Shown one piece after another: positions 1-6,117 of a stretch of 6,117 nt of DNA; position 1 is the first letter of the stretch; each line of letters opens with the position of its first letter. The translations under genes and the position numbers were made by a program. This DNA is from DATGKR01 sp035294565 (GTDB lineage: Bacteria > Actinomycetota > Acidimicrobiia > Acidimicrobiales > Palsa-688), in NCBI GenBank assembly GCA_035294565.1, contig DATGKR010000053.1, forward strand, positions 1-6,117. The letters are read 5' to 3'. The notes under the pieces are model-generated. The model saw only the letters and a list, made by a program, of their open reading frames with translations, was not told the origin of the DNA and did no database searches.

Positions 1-438
1 GTCGCGTATTCGGGTGTGAGCACCACCCTGCAGGCGGGCTGGCTGCCCGAGATGACAGCGGACCTGGACGCCGCCCAGCTCGACCCGGCCCTGCGGGACG
101 GGCTCTACAGGGGCCCGTCGAGGGGTCACACCAACGACCGCTACGCTCGGCTGATCGGCATGCCGAGGGGTTACGGTTACGGGGCTTCGATGGGGGCGTG
201 GATCCTGGACTACCTGGCCAACTGGGGTGGCGAGTGGGCGACGATCCTGCACTCCAACTCCCAGTACCGCTCGGCGGTGCTCACCGGCGACGCCACGTTC
301 CTCGACGGGAAGGTGACCGGCAAGTACGTCGACGAAGCGACCGGCGACCACGTGGTGAGGGTGGCCTACCGGATGACCAACCAGGCCGGCGCCGAGCAGG
401 CGAGGGGCGCCGCGGAGATCGCCTTCCCCGCCGAGTGA
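1..438 (+). CDS. MaoC-like (hotdog-fold) acyl dehydratase/enoyl-CoA hydratase, 3' part
   Basis: The reading frame is open from the first base and stops at TGA 436-438, giving 145 visible codons. A GTG at 16-18 could be a start, but the frame continues upstream to the window edge with family-like residues, so I treat the gene as truncated on its 5' side. Visible family features are the HTNDRYARLIGMP segment (from base 127), the GYGYG..MGAW stretch leading into a helix (DYLANWGGEW), and the GDATFLDGKVTGKY strand pair followed by a polar beta strand ending near the stop. This order matches the C-terminal hotdog domain of MaoC-type (R)-hydratases and FAS1-like dehydratases, which add water to the double bond of enoyl-CoA in the cytoplasm; two-domain members run to about 300-400 residues. 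The usual catalytic Asp/His dyad cannot be assigned with confidence from this fragment. The gene sits directly before an acyl-CoA ligase, suggesting a beta-oxidation type pathway. Family is fairly sure; substrate is unknown. Confidence 0.75.
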   Translation, partial: VAYSGVSTTLQAGWLPEMTADLDAAQLDPALRDGLYRGPSRGHTNDRYARLIGMPRGYGYGASMGAWILDYLANWGGEWATILHSNSQYRSAVLTGDATFLDGKVTGKYVDEATGDHVVRVAYRMTNQAGAEQARGAAEIAFPAE

Positions 439-440
439 GG
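436..440 (+). promoter_or_regulatory. Shine-Dalgarno-like site for the first acyl-CoA ligase
   Basis: The bases TGAGG end five bases before the GTG start at 446 and overlap the stop codon of the dehydratase. This supports that GTG as the start and suggests translation coupled to the upstream gene within one transcript. The match to the anti-Shine-Dalgarno sequence is short, so the call is moderate. Confidence 0.5.
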
Positions 441-445
441 ACCGG

Positions 446-2011
446 GTGCACCTCGGGCGTTTCGTCGAAGAGGTAGCCGGCCGCTACGGCTCTTCGCCGG
501 CTTTGGTGTTCGAGGGCAGCACCTGGAGCTACGACGATCTGCTGGAACGGTCCCGCGACGCCGCCAGGGCGTTCTTGGCGTCGGGGGTTTCCAAGGGGAC
601 AAAGGTGGCCCTTTTGCTGGGCAACCGCCTCGAGCTCGTGCAGGCGTTGTTCGGTGCGGCGATGGCCGGCGCGGTCGTCGTCCCGGTCAACACGATGGCA
701 GCACCCGGCGAGCTGGAGTACATCCTGGGCCACAGCGACAGCGCCCTGCTCGTCATGCAGAGATCTCTGCGCTCCCACCACTACGACATCGAAGCGTCGC
801 ACTTTCCTTTCCTCTCGCGCATCGTGAACATCGGGCCGGAGTGGGAAGAATTCCTCGCCGCCGGCGCCGCCGTACCCGACAGCAGGCTCGACGCCGCTGT
901 AGCCGCAGTGCATCCGAGCGACGACGCTTTGATCGTCTACACGTCGGGGACGACCGCACATCCCAAGGCGGTCGTGCACATGCACCGGGCGCCGGTCACC
1001 CAGTTCTGGCGCTTCGTTGAGCAGATCCGGCTCGAGCGTCACGACCGCGTCTGGAGCTCGTTCCCCTTCTTCTGGACGGCCGGCCTGGCGATGGCCCTCG
1101 GCGGCACGCTCGCTTCGGGCGCCTGCCTGGTGATGCAGGAAGCCTTCGACGCCGGCGAGGCCCTGCGGCTCATGGAAACCGAGAGGGTGACCACCGTCCA
1201 CGCCTTCGACCACGCCCACTCCCTCCTCGCCGCCCACCCCGATCTGGCGACGCGGGACCTGAGCTCGGTCACCAAGGTCCGCAGCGGCACACCGCTGCAC
1301 CGTCACCTGGGGCTTCGCGAAAGCTGGGACATGCGCGCCGCCTACGGCTTGACCGAGACGTTCACCCTGGTGACGTCGATCCCCGCCACGGCTTCCCCCG
1401 AGGAGATCGACCGCACCCACGGGATCCCACTGCCCGGGATGCGGGTCCGGATCGTCGACCCCGACACCGGCGCGCCGCTCGCCGCCGGCGAGACCGGCGA
1501 GATCGCCGTCAAGGGGGTGACGTTGATGCGCACCTACTACAAGGCCTTCCCGGAGGATGTCTTCGACGACGAGGGCTGGTTCCGCACCAGAGACGCCGGC
1601 TGGCTGGGCGAAGACGGCCACCTGCACTGGACCGGCCGCCTGTCCAATCTGGTCAAGACGGGCGGGGCGAACGTCTCACCCGTGGAGGTGGAGACGCGCG
1701 CCATGGAGCTCGGCACCCTGGCCGTGGCCGCCGCTTTCGGCCTTCCCCACCCGACCCTCGACCAGGCCCTCGTCCTCTGCGCCGTGCCGCGCGCCGGGGC
1801 GGCCGTCGACCCCTCCTCGGTCCTCGCCGCCCTTCGCCCCCACCTCGCCTCCTACAAGCTGCCCCGGCGGATCTTCCTCCTCGAAGAAGACGAGGTCGAC
1901 TTCACCAGCAGCGACAAGCCGCGCGTCGACGCCTTGCGCGACCTGGCCGTCCGGCGGATAGTCGAGGCCGGCGACGACCCGACCTGGGCGGCGCACCTCG
2001 CTTCCGCCTGA
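446..2011 (+). CDS. Acyl-CoA synthetase, ANL (AMP-binding) superfamily, FadD-like
   Basis: This 521-residue cytoplasmic enzyme should activate a carboxylic acid with ATP to an acyl-adenylate and then form the CoA thioester. The large N-terminal domain carries the phosphate-binding loop YTSGTTAHPK (residues 165-174) and the adenine-binding motif AAYGLTET (298-305). The small C-terminal domain begins near 397 with the GRLSNLVKTGGANVSPVEVE motif (397-416) and contains the presumed catalytic lysine K491. The ribose-binding aspartate is D383. Length is normal for the family. Several usually conserved positions differ: A171 and R382 replace common glycines (TRD rather than TGD), S400 sits at the hinge position usually held by Asp or Lys, N401 replaces the usual Asp, and D490 precedes the lysine in place of Gly. 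The essential Asp and Lys remain, so it is probably active. The GTG start is chosen from the Shine-Dalgarno-like site and a family-like N-terminus. It follows the dehydratase by 7 bases. Medium-chain, aryl or alicyclic acid substrates are all possible. Confidence 0.9.
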   Translation: MHLGRFVEEVAGRYGSSPALVFEGSTWSYDDLLERSRDAARAFLASGVSKGTKVALLLGNRLELVQALFGAAMAGAVVVPVNTMAAPGELEYILGHSDSALLVMQRSLRSHHYDIEASHFPFLSRIVNIGPEWEEFLAAGAAVPDSRLDAAVAAVHPSDDALIVYTSGTTAHPKAVVHMHRAPVTQFWRFVEQIRLERHDRVWSSFPFFWTAGLAMALGGTLASGACLVMQEAFDAGEALRLMETERVTTVHAFDHAHSLLAAHPDLATRDLSSVTKVRSGTPLHRHLGLRESWDMRAAYGLTETFTLVTSIPATASPEEIDRTHGIPLPGMRVRIVDPDTGAPLAAGETGEIAVKGVTLMRTYYKAFPEDVFDDEGWFRTRDAGWLGEDGHLHWTGRLSNLVKTGGANVSPVEVETRAMELGTLAVAAAFGLPHPTLDQALVLCAVPRAGAAVDPSSVLAALRPHLASYKLPRRIFLLEEDEVDFTSSDKPRVDALRDLAVRRIVEAGDDPTWAAHLASA

Positions 2012-2025
2012 GCGGACCGGCCTCC

Positions 2026-2031
2026 TATTCT
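2026..2031 (+). promoter_or_regulatory. Putative -10 element of a leaderless promoter for the second ligase
   Basis: The hexamer TATTCT fits the actinobacterial TANNNT -10 consensus and ends six bases before the GTG start at 2038. Transcription would therefore begin at or next to the start codon, as in leaderless mRNAs, which are common in actinobacteria. There is no Shine-Dalgarno site in the 26-base gap; the nearest purine run (GCGGG, 2032-2036) is too close to the start. I see no convincing -35 hexamer, so this is an inference from one hexamer and its spacing. Confidence 0.5.
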
Positions 2032-2037
2032 GCGGGC

Positions 2038-3453
2038 GTGGCCCTCGTCTCCTACTCGCGACGCCTCGCCGACCTCGCCTCCGCCGCTCCGGACATGCCG
2101 GCGGTCACCTGCGGCGAGCGCAGCGTCACCCGCTCCGAGCTGGACCGCCTGTCGAACCGCATGGCCCGCCACCTCGCCGGGCGCGGCGTGCAGACCGGAG
2201 ACATGGTCACGATCGCCCTGCCCAACTCGGTCGACTGGTTCGTGGCGACGGTCGCCTGCTGGAAGCTGGGGGCCGTCCCCCAGCCAGTTTCCTGGCGCCT
2301 CCCGGCGAGGGAGCTGGAGGCGATCCTCCAGCTGGCAGAGTCGAAGGCGGTGCTCGGCCCCGAACCGCCTGAGATCCCCGACGGGATCGACGACTCGCCC
2401 CTACCCGACGCCGTCTCCCCGGCGTGGAAGGCGCCCACCTCGGGGGGGTCGACGGGCCGGCCGAAGCTGATCGTCGCCGGAGACCCGTCCCTCACCGACC
2501 CCGACGCCCCGTCGCCCCTGCTGTTCGACGACGACCAGACGTTCGTCATGCCCGGGCCGCTGTACCACAACGGGCCGATCGTCTGGTCCTGCGGCGCCCT
2601 GCTCAAAGGCAATCACGTCGTGGTCCTCCCGCGCTTCGACGCCGAGGCGACCCTCGCGGCGATCCACGAGCACAGGGCGAGGGTGGTCTACCTGGTCCCG
2701 ACCATGATGAGACGCATCCTGCGGCTGCCCGAAGAGGTCCGCTCCAGCTACGACCTGTCGTCGCTGCGGTGGGTGTGGCACCTCGCCGAGCCTTGCCCGG
2801 TGTGGCTGAAGCAAGCGTGGATCGACTGGCTCGGGCCGGAGCGGATCATCGAGCTCTACGCCGGGACCGAGGGCCAGGCGGCGACGGTGATCGTGGGAAC
2901 CGAATGGCTGGAGCACCGGGGCTCGGTCGGGCAGCCCGCCCACGGCCAGATCGCCATCCTCGACCCGGACGGCAACGAGCTGCCCCCCGGGTGCGAGGGG
3001 GAGGTGTGGATGCGCTCGGGGCGCGACAAGCCCACCTACCGTTACATCGGCGCCGAGGCGCGCTCCCGGGAGGGCGGCTGGGAGTCCCTGGGCGACATGG
3101 GCTGGCTAGACGAGGACGGCTACCTGTACCTGGGTGACCGGATGCAGGACATGGTGCTGTGCGGAGGGGCCAACATCTACCCGGCGGAGGTCGAGTCGGC
3201 GATCCAGGAGCACCCCGCGGTGCGCTCGGTCGCCGTTGTCGGCCTGCCCGACGAAGACTTCGGCAACCGGCTCCACGCCATCGTCGAAGCCGACCCAGAG
3301 GAGCTCGACGAGCGCGACCTGCGGTCCTTTGTCGCGGAAAGACTCGTCAGCTACAAGATCCCGAGGACGTTCGAGTTCGTCGCACAGCCGCTGCGCGACG
3401 ACGCGGGCAAGGTGCGAAGGGCCCAGCTCCGAGCGGAGAGGCTCCCGGCGTAG
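2038..3453 (+). CDS. Acyl-CoA ligase, ANL superfamily, bile-acid-CoA-ligase-like subfamily
   Basis: This 471-residue AMP-forming ligase should convert a carboxylic acid, ATP and CoA into an acyl-CoA in the cytoplasm. The phosphate-binding loop is PTSGGSTGRPK (residues 133-143), the adenine motif is ELYAGTEGQ (272-280), and the ribose-binding Asp is D353 in ESLGD. The domain hinge lies in GDRMQDMV (366-373), followed by GGANIYPAEVE (376-386). The catalytic lysine is K458 in DDAGKVRR. All core motifs are intact. The protein is shorter than many ANL ligases because the stretch between the N-terminal subdomain and the P-loop (about residues 90-130) is compact. The SGGSTGRPK loop and the wording around the C-terminal motifs resemble, from memory, actinobacterial proteins annotated as bile acid-CoA ligases, many near steroid or terpenoid catabolism genes; that annotation is usually inherited and not tested. 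The GTG start is set by the N-terminal family match and the leaderless-type -10 hexamer. It belongs to a different ANL branch from the ligase just upstream, so this is not a recent tandem duplication. Confidence 0.9.
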   Translation: MALVSYSRRLADLASAAPDMPAVTCGERSVTRSELDRLSNRMARHLAGRGVQTGDMVTIALPNSVDWFVATVACWKLGAVPQPVSWRLPARELEAILQLAESKAVLGPEPPEIPDGIDDSPLPDAVSPAWKAPTSGGSTGRPKLIVAGDPSLTDPDAPSPLLFDDDQTFVMPGPLYHNGPIVWSCGALLKGNHVVVLPRFDAEATLAAIHEHRARVVYLVPTMMRRILRLPEEVRSSYDLSSLRWVWHLAEPCPVWLKQAWIDWLGPERIIELYAGTEGQAATVIVGTEWLEHRGSVGQPAHGQIAILDPDGNELPPGCEGEVWMRSGRDKPTYRYIGAEARSREGGWESLGDMGWLDEDGYLYLGDRMQDMVLCGGANIYPAEVESAIQEHPAVRSVAVVGLPDEDFGNRLHAIVEADPEELDERDLRSFVAERLVSYKIPRTFEFVAQPLRDDAGKVRRAQLRAERLPA

Positions 3454-3494
3454 GCGGGCAGGACTCGGCGCCCGCGCGGCGAAAACACCACTGC
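3454..3494. other. Short intergenic gap before the exported protein gene
   Basis: These 41 bases separate the second ligase from the exported protein gene. I find no Shine-Dalgarno-like site within 5-12 bases of the ATG at 3495, no TANNNT hexamer at leaderless spacing, and no hairpin followed by a T run. How translation of the downstream gene starts is not evident from the sequence. Confidence 0.5.
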
Positions 3495-3563
3495 ATGCGG
3501 GTCAAGGTCCTCGCCGGTCTCGCCGCGTCCCTCGCGCTGCTCGCCCCTCCGGCGGCCCTCGCC
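3495..3563 (+). other. Sec signal peptide coding segment
   Basis: Residues 1-23 show the three classical parts: R2 and K4, a hydrophobic core from V5 to about L16, a PP turn at 18-19, and A21-L22-A23 as a signal peptidase I site. There is no Cys directly after the cleavage site, so it is not a lipoprotein, and no twin-arginine motif. This peptide is the main reason for choosing ATG 3495 as the start. Confidence 0.88.
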
Positions 3564-6117
3564 GCCACCGGCTCGAAACCGCCATCTGCCAGTGGACCGG
3601 CGGTCGCGACCGAGTCCCGCCCGGGCGGCGCCGTCGACGTCAGCACGTTCGACACGCAGCCGGTTGTCCTGACCGGCGCCGACTTCCCCGGCTGGACGTC
3701 CGGCCCCGAGGTGACCGCCCGGGCACCTCAACCGCCCACCGACTACGAGGTTTACGACACTCAGGGCGCCGAACCCTCCTCGCTGCGCAGCGACTGCTAC
3801 CAGCAGCAGCCCCGGCCCGACGTCAACGGCGCGACCGACGCCAGCCACGGCGACCACAACTGCTTCCAGGGCAGCCAGCTTCCGGTGCGCACCGTCCTCA
3901 AAGGCGTGCCGCCGCAGAGCCTGCTCGGCTACCGCTGGACGGGAAACGGCTTCGTGCAGATCCCCTTCCAGGTCGACACCAAATGGGAGCACTACATCAG
4001 CAACAACGCGTCGGGTTTCGCCTTCTACTCGGGCGTCGACGAGATGCTCACCTACACCTTCGACTACGAGCCGTACCGCTACACGTCGAACCCGCCGTTC
4101 AATCCCTCCGACCCGACGGACGTGTGCGAGGCGGAGCCGCCCCCGGGTGAGGCGGCTACGACACCCGACCCGAACCCGAACCTGACCGACACCGACGAGC
4201 TGTCGTTCATGGCCCGCGACTCCGGCGGCCAGGCGCCGCCTGGAGAGGCACTGCCGAAAGGGATCGTGCAGGCCCAGCAGGTGGAGCTCTTCGACCCGGC
4301 CACCCGCGTGACCCGCTACGTGTACGTGATGGAGTCCGCCATCGGACCCGGGGACCGCCCGGTCGTCGCCCCCGCGTACACCGCCGCCAACTCGCCGTAC
4401 GTGCGCTACGTGCCCGGCCCGGACGCCGACATGTTCGCCTACGCCCAGAGCAACTACTCCGACTACGGCAACGCCCCAGTCGGGCCGGTCTGCTCCCTGA
4501 GCGCCAGCGGGGCACCGCAGCCCGTCGTCGGCCAGGGATTCAAGGTGGTGGACGGCGCCTACCAGCTCGACCCCTCCACCTACGTCCGCCGAAGGACACT
4601 CGACACGGCGACCGTTTACACGCCGCGGTACGCGTTCACCTACGGTGACACATCACCCATAGAGACGCTCGCCGGGAGGTGGATCATGGACGGGCTGCGC
4701 GTCTCGCCGAACGACCAGGGTTTGACCCGAGGGGACTACGGGTCGAGCATCATCGACCGTTTCAAGGGCCGGGCCTTCCAGCAGGCCCCCGGGGGCGACA
4801 CCCCTTGCTGCGGCTACGAGGACGAGCAGGTCAACTGGAACGGGTCGTCGGTGACGATGGGCGTGCGGGTCGGCCCGGTGCGGGCCATCAGGGTGACCTG
4901 GGGCGCCGACTCAGGCACTAACGTCACACGAACCGACATTTTCTACGCCTACTCCATCGACCACGAGTACAACCTGCGCGTCCACCCCATCCCGCCCCTC
5001 GACGGCATCTACACGCAGTGGAACATGGACGCCGGGGCGGTAACCACCTACTACAACCCGCAGAACCCGAAAGGCGTGCCGATAACCGGCATCAACCCGG
5101 TTCTCATGGGCGACACCACCGACTTCGTCGGCCCGAGCGGGGTGTCAGAGTCCAGCAACGACAAGCTCGGGCGAGAAGAACAACAGCTGAACGGAGGCAG
5201 GCCGCTCACCGTGGGCAAACCCGACAAGGCGAGTTGCGGCGCGCCCGTGCCCGCCAACTTACCCGAGGTGGGAACACCCAACGACTGCGTCTACGGGTCG
5301 TTCAACACCTCCGACCCCACCTTCTCGGGGGTGGCGCCGTCGCTTCTCCAGTGGGAGGAGCTGACCGGGCCGGAGGGAACCCTGGTGGAGAAGTGGTCGG
5401 TGGAGCAGGACAGCAACCCGAGTCCCGGCGGAGCGCAGGCCCTCGTGGAGGCGGTGCCCTACTACGTGGACGACTCCTGCTTCGACGACGGCACCGGCAA
5501 CTCGCCGGGCCCGCAGGTCAACCCGCGCGGCATCGACCCGACCACGTGGGGGTTCGCCGACGAGGGAGGCCGGCCGGTGGCGGTGTCGCCGGCCCCCGCC
5601 CCCGCGGACCGTTTTCCCGGGCTGGTGCGCGACGACGGGCAGACCTACGACGGGCTGTCCGTCTACCAGCGCCGCTGCTGGAACCACAACCCAGATGGCA
5701 CTCCCTACAACATCCCCGGCACCGCGACCTACAACCCGAAGCTGCCGGCGCAGCGCCAGGATCCGCCGCCCGACCCCACCTTCGGGCCGCAGGGCGACGT
5801 CCGCTACTTCGAGGGGGACATAGCCACCCACGGGCTCCACCTGTTGTTCACCTCCGACTCCGACAACGCCGACCTGACCGTCGCCGTCGACGAGATCGAC
5901 GCCGTGGACCACCAGGTGATCCTTCCCCCCGACGAGCCCGACGTCGGCGCCGCCTACACCACCCGCTTCACCCTGCCGATCCAGACGGTGGTCGCCCCCT
6001 ACGGCGGCGTCTCCGGCGTCGCGCTGCCCCAGCCGTACCTGCGGGGCTCAGGGCTGCCCGCCACGCCGCTCAGCGGGCCGGCGGGCACCGGTTCGACCAA
6101 CCCCGCGGCGCCCGACA
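3495..6117 (+). CDS. Large exported protein of unknown function, 3' end outside window
   Basis: The frame from ATG 3495 stays open for 874 codons and has no stop before the window edge, so the protein is longer than what is visible. Residues 1-23 form a Sec signal peptide: charged MRVK, a hydrophobic core rich in Ala and Leu, and an ALA cleavage site before A24. The mature part is rich in Tyr, Asp, Pro, Gly and Asn and poor in long hydrophobic runs, so I see no membrane helix and expect mostly beta structure. Ten cysteines are visible (101, 123, 211, 333, 438, 439, 581, 598, 662, 728), suggesting disulfides outside the cell. Notable short motifs are YRWTGNGFVQIPFQVD (146-161) and DTDELSFMARDSG (232-244); I recall a similar pair in other uncharacterised exported proteins but know no named family. 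From about residue 852 the sequence becomes Gly/Pro/Ser/Thr-rich, like a linker to a further domain. No catalytic signature, LPXTG anchor or internal repeat was found. It lies 41 bases after the ligase on the same strand; a joint function is unproven. Confidence 0.85.
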   Translation, partial: MRVKVLAGLAASLALLAPPAALAATGSKPPSASGPAVATESRPGGAVDVSTFDTQPVVLTGADFPGWTSGPEVTARAPQPPTDYEVYDTQGAEPSSLRSDCYQQQPRPDVNGATDASHGDHNCFQGSQLPVRTVLKGVPPQSLLGYRWTGNGFVQIPFQVDTKWEHYISNNASGFAFYSGVDEMLTYTFDYEPYRYTSNPPFNPSDPTDVCEAEPPPGEAATTPDPNPNLTDTDELSFMARDSGGQAPPGEALPKGIVQAQQVELFDPATRVTRYVYVMESAIGPGDRPVVAPAYTAANSPYVRYVPGPDADMFAYAQSNYSDYGNAPVGPVCSLSASGAPQPVVGQGFKVVDGAYQLDPSTYVRRRTLDTATVYTPRYAFTYGDTSPIETLAGRWIMDGLRVSPNDQGLTRGDYGSSIIDRFKGRAFQQAPGGDTPCCGYEDEQVNWNGSSVTMGVRVGPVRAIRVTWGADSGTNVTRTDIFYAYSIDHEYNLRVHPIPPLDGIYTQWNMDAGAVTTYYNPQNPKGVPITGINPVLMGDTTDFVGPSGVSESSNDKLGREEQQLNGGRPLTVGKPDKASCGAPVPANLPEVGTPNDCVYGSFNTSDPTFSGVAPSLLQWEELTGPEGTLVEKWSVEQDSNPSPGGAQALVEAVPYYVDDSCFDDGTGNSPGPQVNPRGIDPTTWGFADEGGRPVAVSPAPAPADRFPGLVRDDGQTYDGLSVYQRRCWNHNPDGTPYNIPGTATYNPKLPAQRQDPPPDPTFGPQGDVRYFEGDIATHGLHLLFTSDSDNADLTVAVDEIDAVDHQVILPPDEPDVGAAYTTRFTLPIQTVVAPYGGVSGVALPQPYLRGSGLPATPLSGPAGTGSTNPAAPD
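6048..6117 (+). other. Low-complexity Gly/Pro/Ser/Thr linker in the exported protein
   Basis: Residues from about 852 to the window edge (RGSGLPATPLSGPAGTGSTN and on) are almost only small residues and proline, unlike the Tyr/Trp-rich sequence before them. Such stretches usually join domains or span a cell wall. What follows is outside the window. Confidence 0.55.

Noticed and set aside
281..1627. Long open frame on the minus strand (448 codons) opposite the dehydratase end and first ligase
   Set aside because: It is antisense to genes with clear family motifs; its translation is rich in Gly, Arg, Val and His without any domain, as expected for a shadow frame in GC-rich DNA.
2401..2943. Minus-strand open frame inside the second ligase
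   Set aside because: It lies wholly within a gene with intact ANL motifs and has low-complexity Gly/Arg/Val-rich content; a codon-structure shadow.
3463..3485. GC-rich palindrome-like bases (GCGCCCGCGC) followed by AAAA, considered as a terminator
   Set aside because: The stem is only four pairs with a two-base loop, which cannot form, and there is no T run on the + strand.
3134..4150. Plus-strand frame of 338 codons spanning the end of the second ligase and the start of the exported protein
   Set aside because: The translation is Arg/Pro/Ser-rich with no motif, and it overlaps two frames that have strong support: the ligase C-terminal motifs and a signal peptide.
4164..4199. Short near-repeat of CCCGAC/CCGAAC units (protein PDPNPN)
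   Set aside because: Only about three imperfect six-base units; it is too short to call a repeat and is explained by a Pro/Asn/Asp loop.
4957..4992. His/Glu cluster DHEYNLRVHP considered as a zinc metalloprotease site
   Set aside because: The spacing is HE followed by five residues and His, not HExxH, and no other protease feature is nearby.
5496..5510. GNSPG (residues 668-672), matching the G-x-S-x-G serine hydrolase pattern
   Set aside because: It lies in a Gly/Pro/Asn-rich loop with no flanking hydrophobic strand of an alpha/beta hydrolase; a chance match.
5259..5912. Minus-strand open frame of 217 codons opposite the exported protein
   Set aside because: It is Val/Gly/Arg-rich without motifs and is opposite an uninterrupted 874-codon frame that begins with a signal peptide.

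Overview
The window is high-G+C DNA with G or C in most third codon positions. All genes read from the + strand, with GTG starts, nearly abutting genes and one promoter-like leaderless start. This points to an actinobacterium. Remembered similarity of the two ligases to mycobacterial and acidimicrobial type acyl-CoA synthetases agrees with that, but the sequence alone does not fix the genus.

Layout: (1) positions 1-438 hold the 3' end of a MaoC-like, hotdog-fold acyl dehydratase/hydratase whose start lies before the window. (2) 446-2011 encodes a 521-residue acyl-CoA synthetase of the ANL (AMP-binding) superfamily, seven bases after the dehydratase stop and with a Shine-Dalgarno-like site over that stop. 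(3) 2038-3453 encodes a second, shorter ANL ligase (471 residues) of a different subfamily, resembling proteins annotated as bile-acid/steroid-acid CoA ligases. It has no Shine-Dalgarno site but has a -10-like hexamer placed for leaderless transcription. (4) From 3495 to the window edge there is one uninterrupted reading frame of 874 codons. It starts with a textbook Sec signal peptide and has no stop before position 6117, so it is the amino-terminal part of a large exported protein that I do not recognise.

The first three genes form a plausible catabolic unit. Two ligases would activate carboxylic acids to acyl-CoA thioesters and the MaoC-type enzyme would hydrate an enoyl-CoA, as in beta-oxidation of fatty, alicyclic or steroid-derived acids. 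The substrate cannot be read from the sequence. The exported protein lies 41 bases downstream on the same strand; whether it belongs functionally with the ligases is open.

I see no RNA genes, mobile elements, CRISPR arrays or convincing terminators. The window is almost entirely coding; the only gaps are 7, 26 and 41 bases. The least explained part is the large exported protein, which takes up over 40% of the window.
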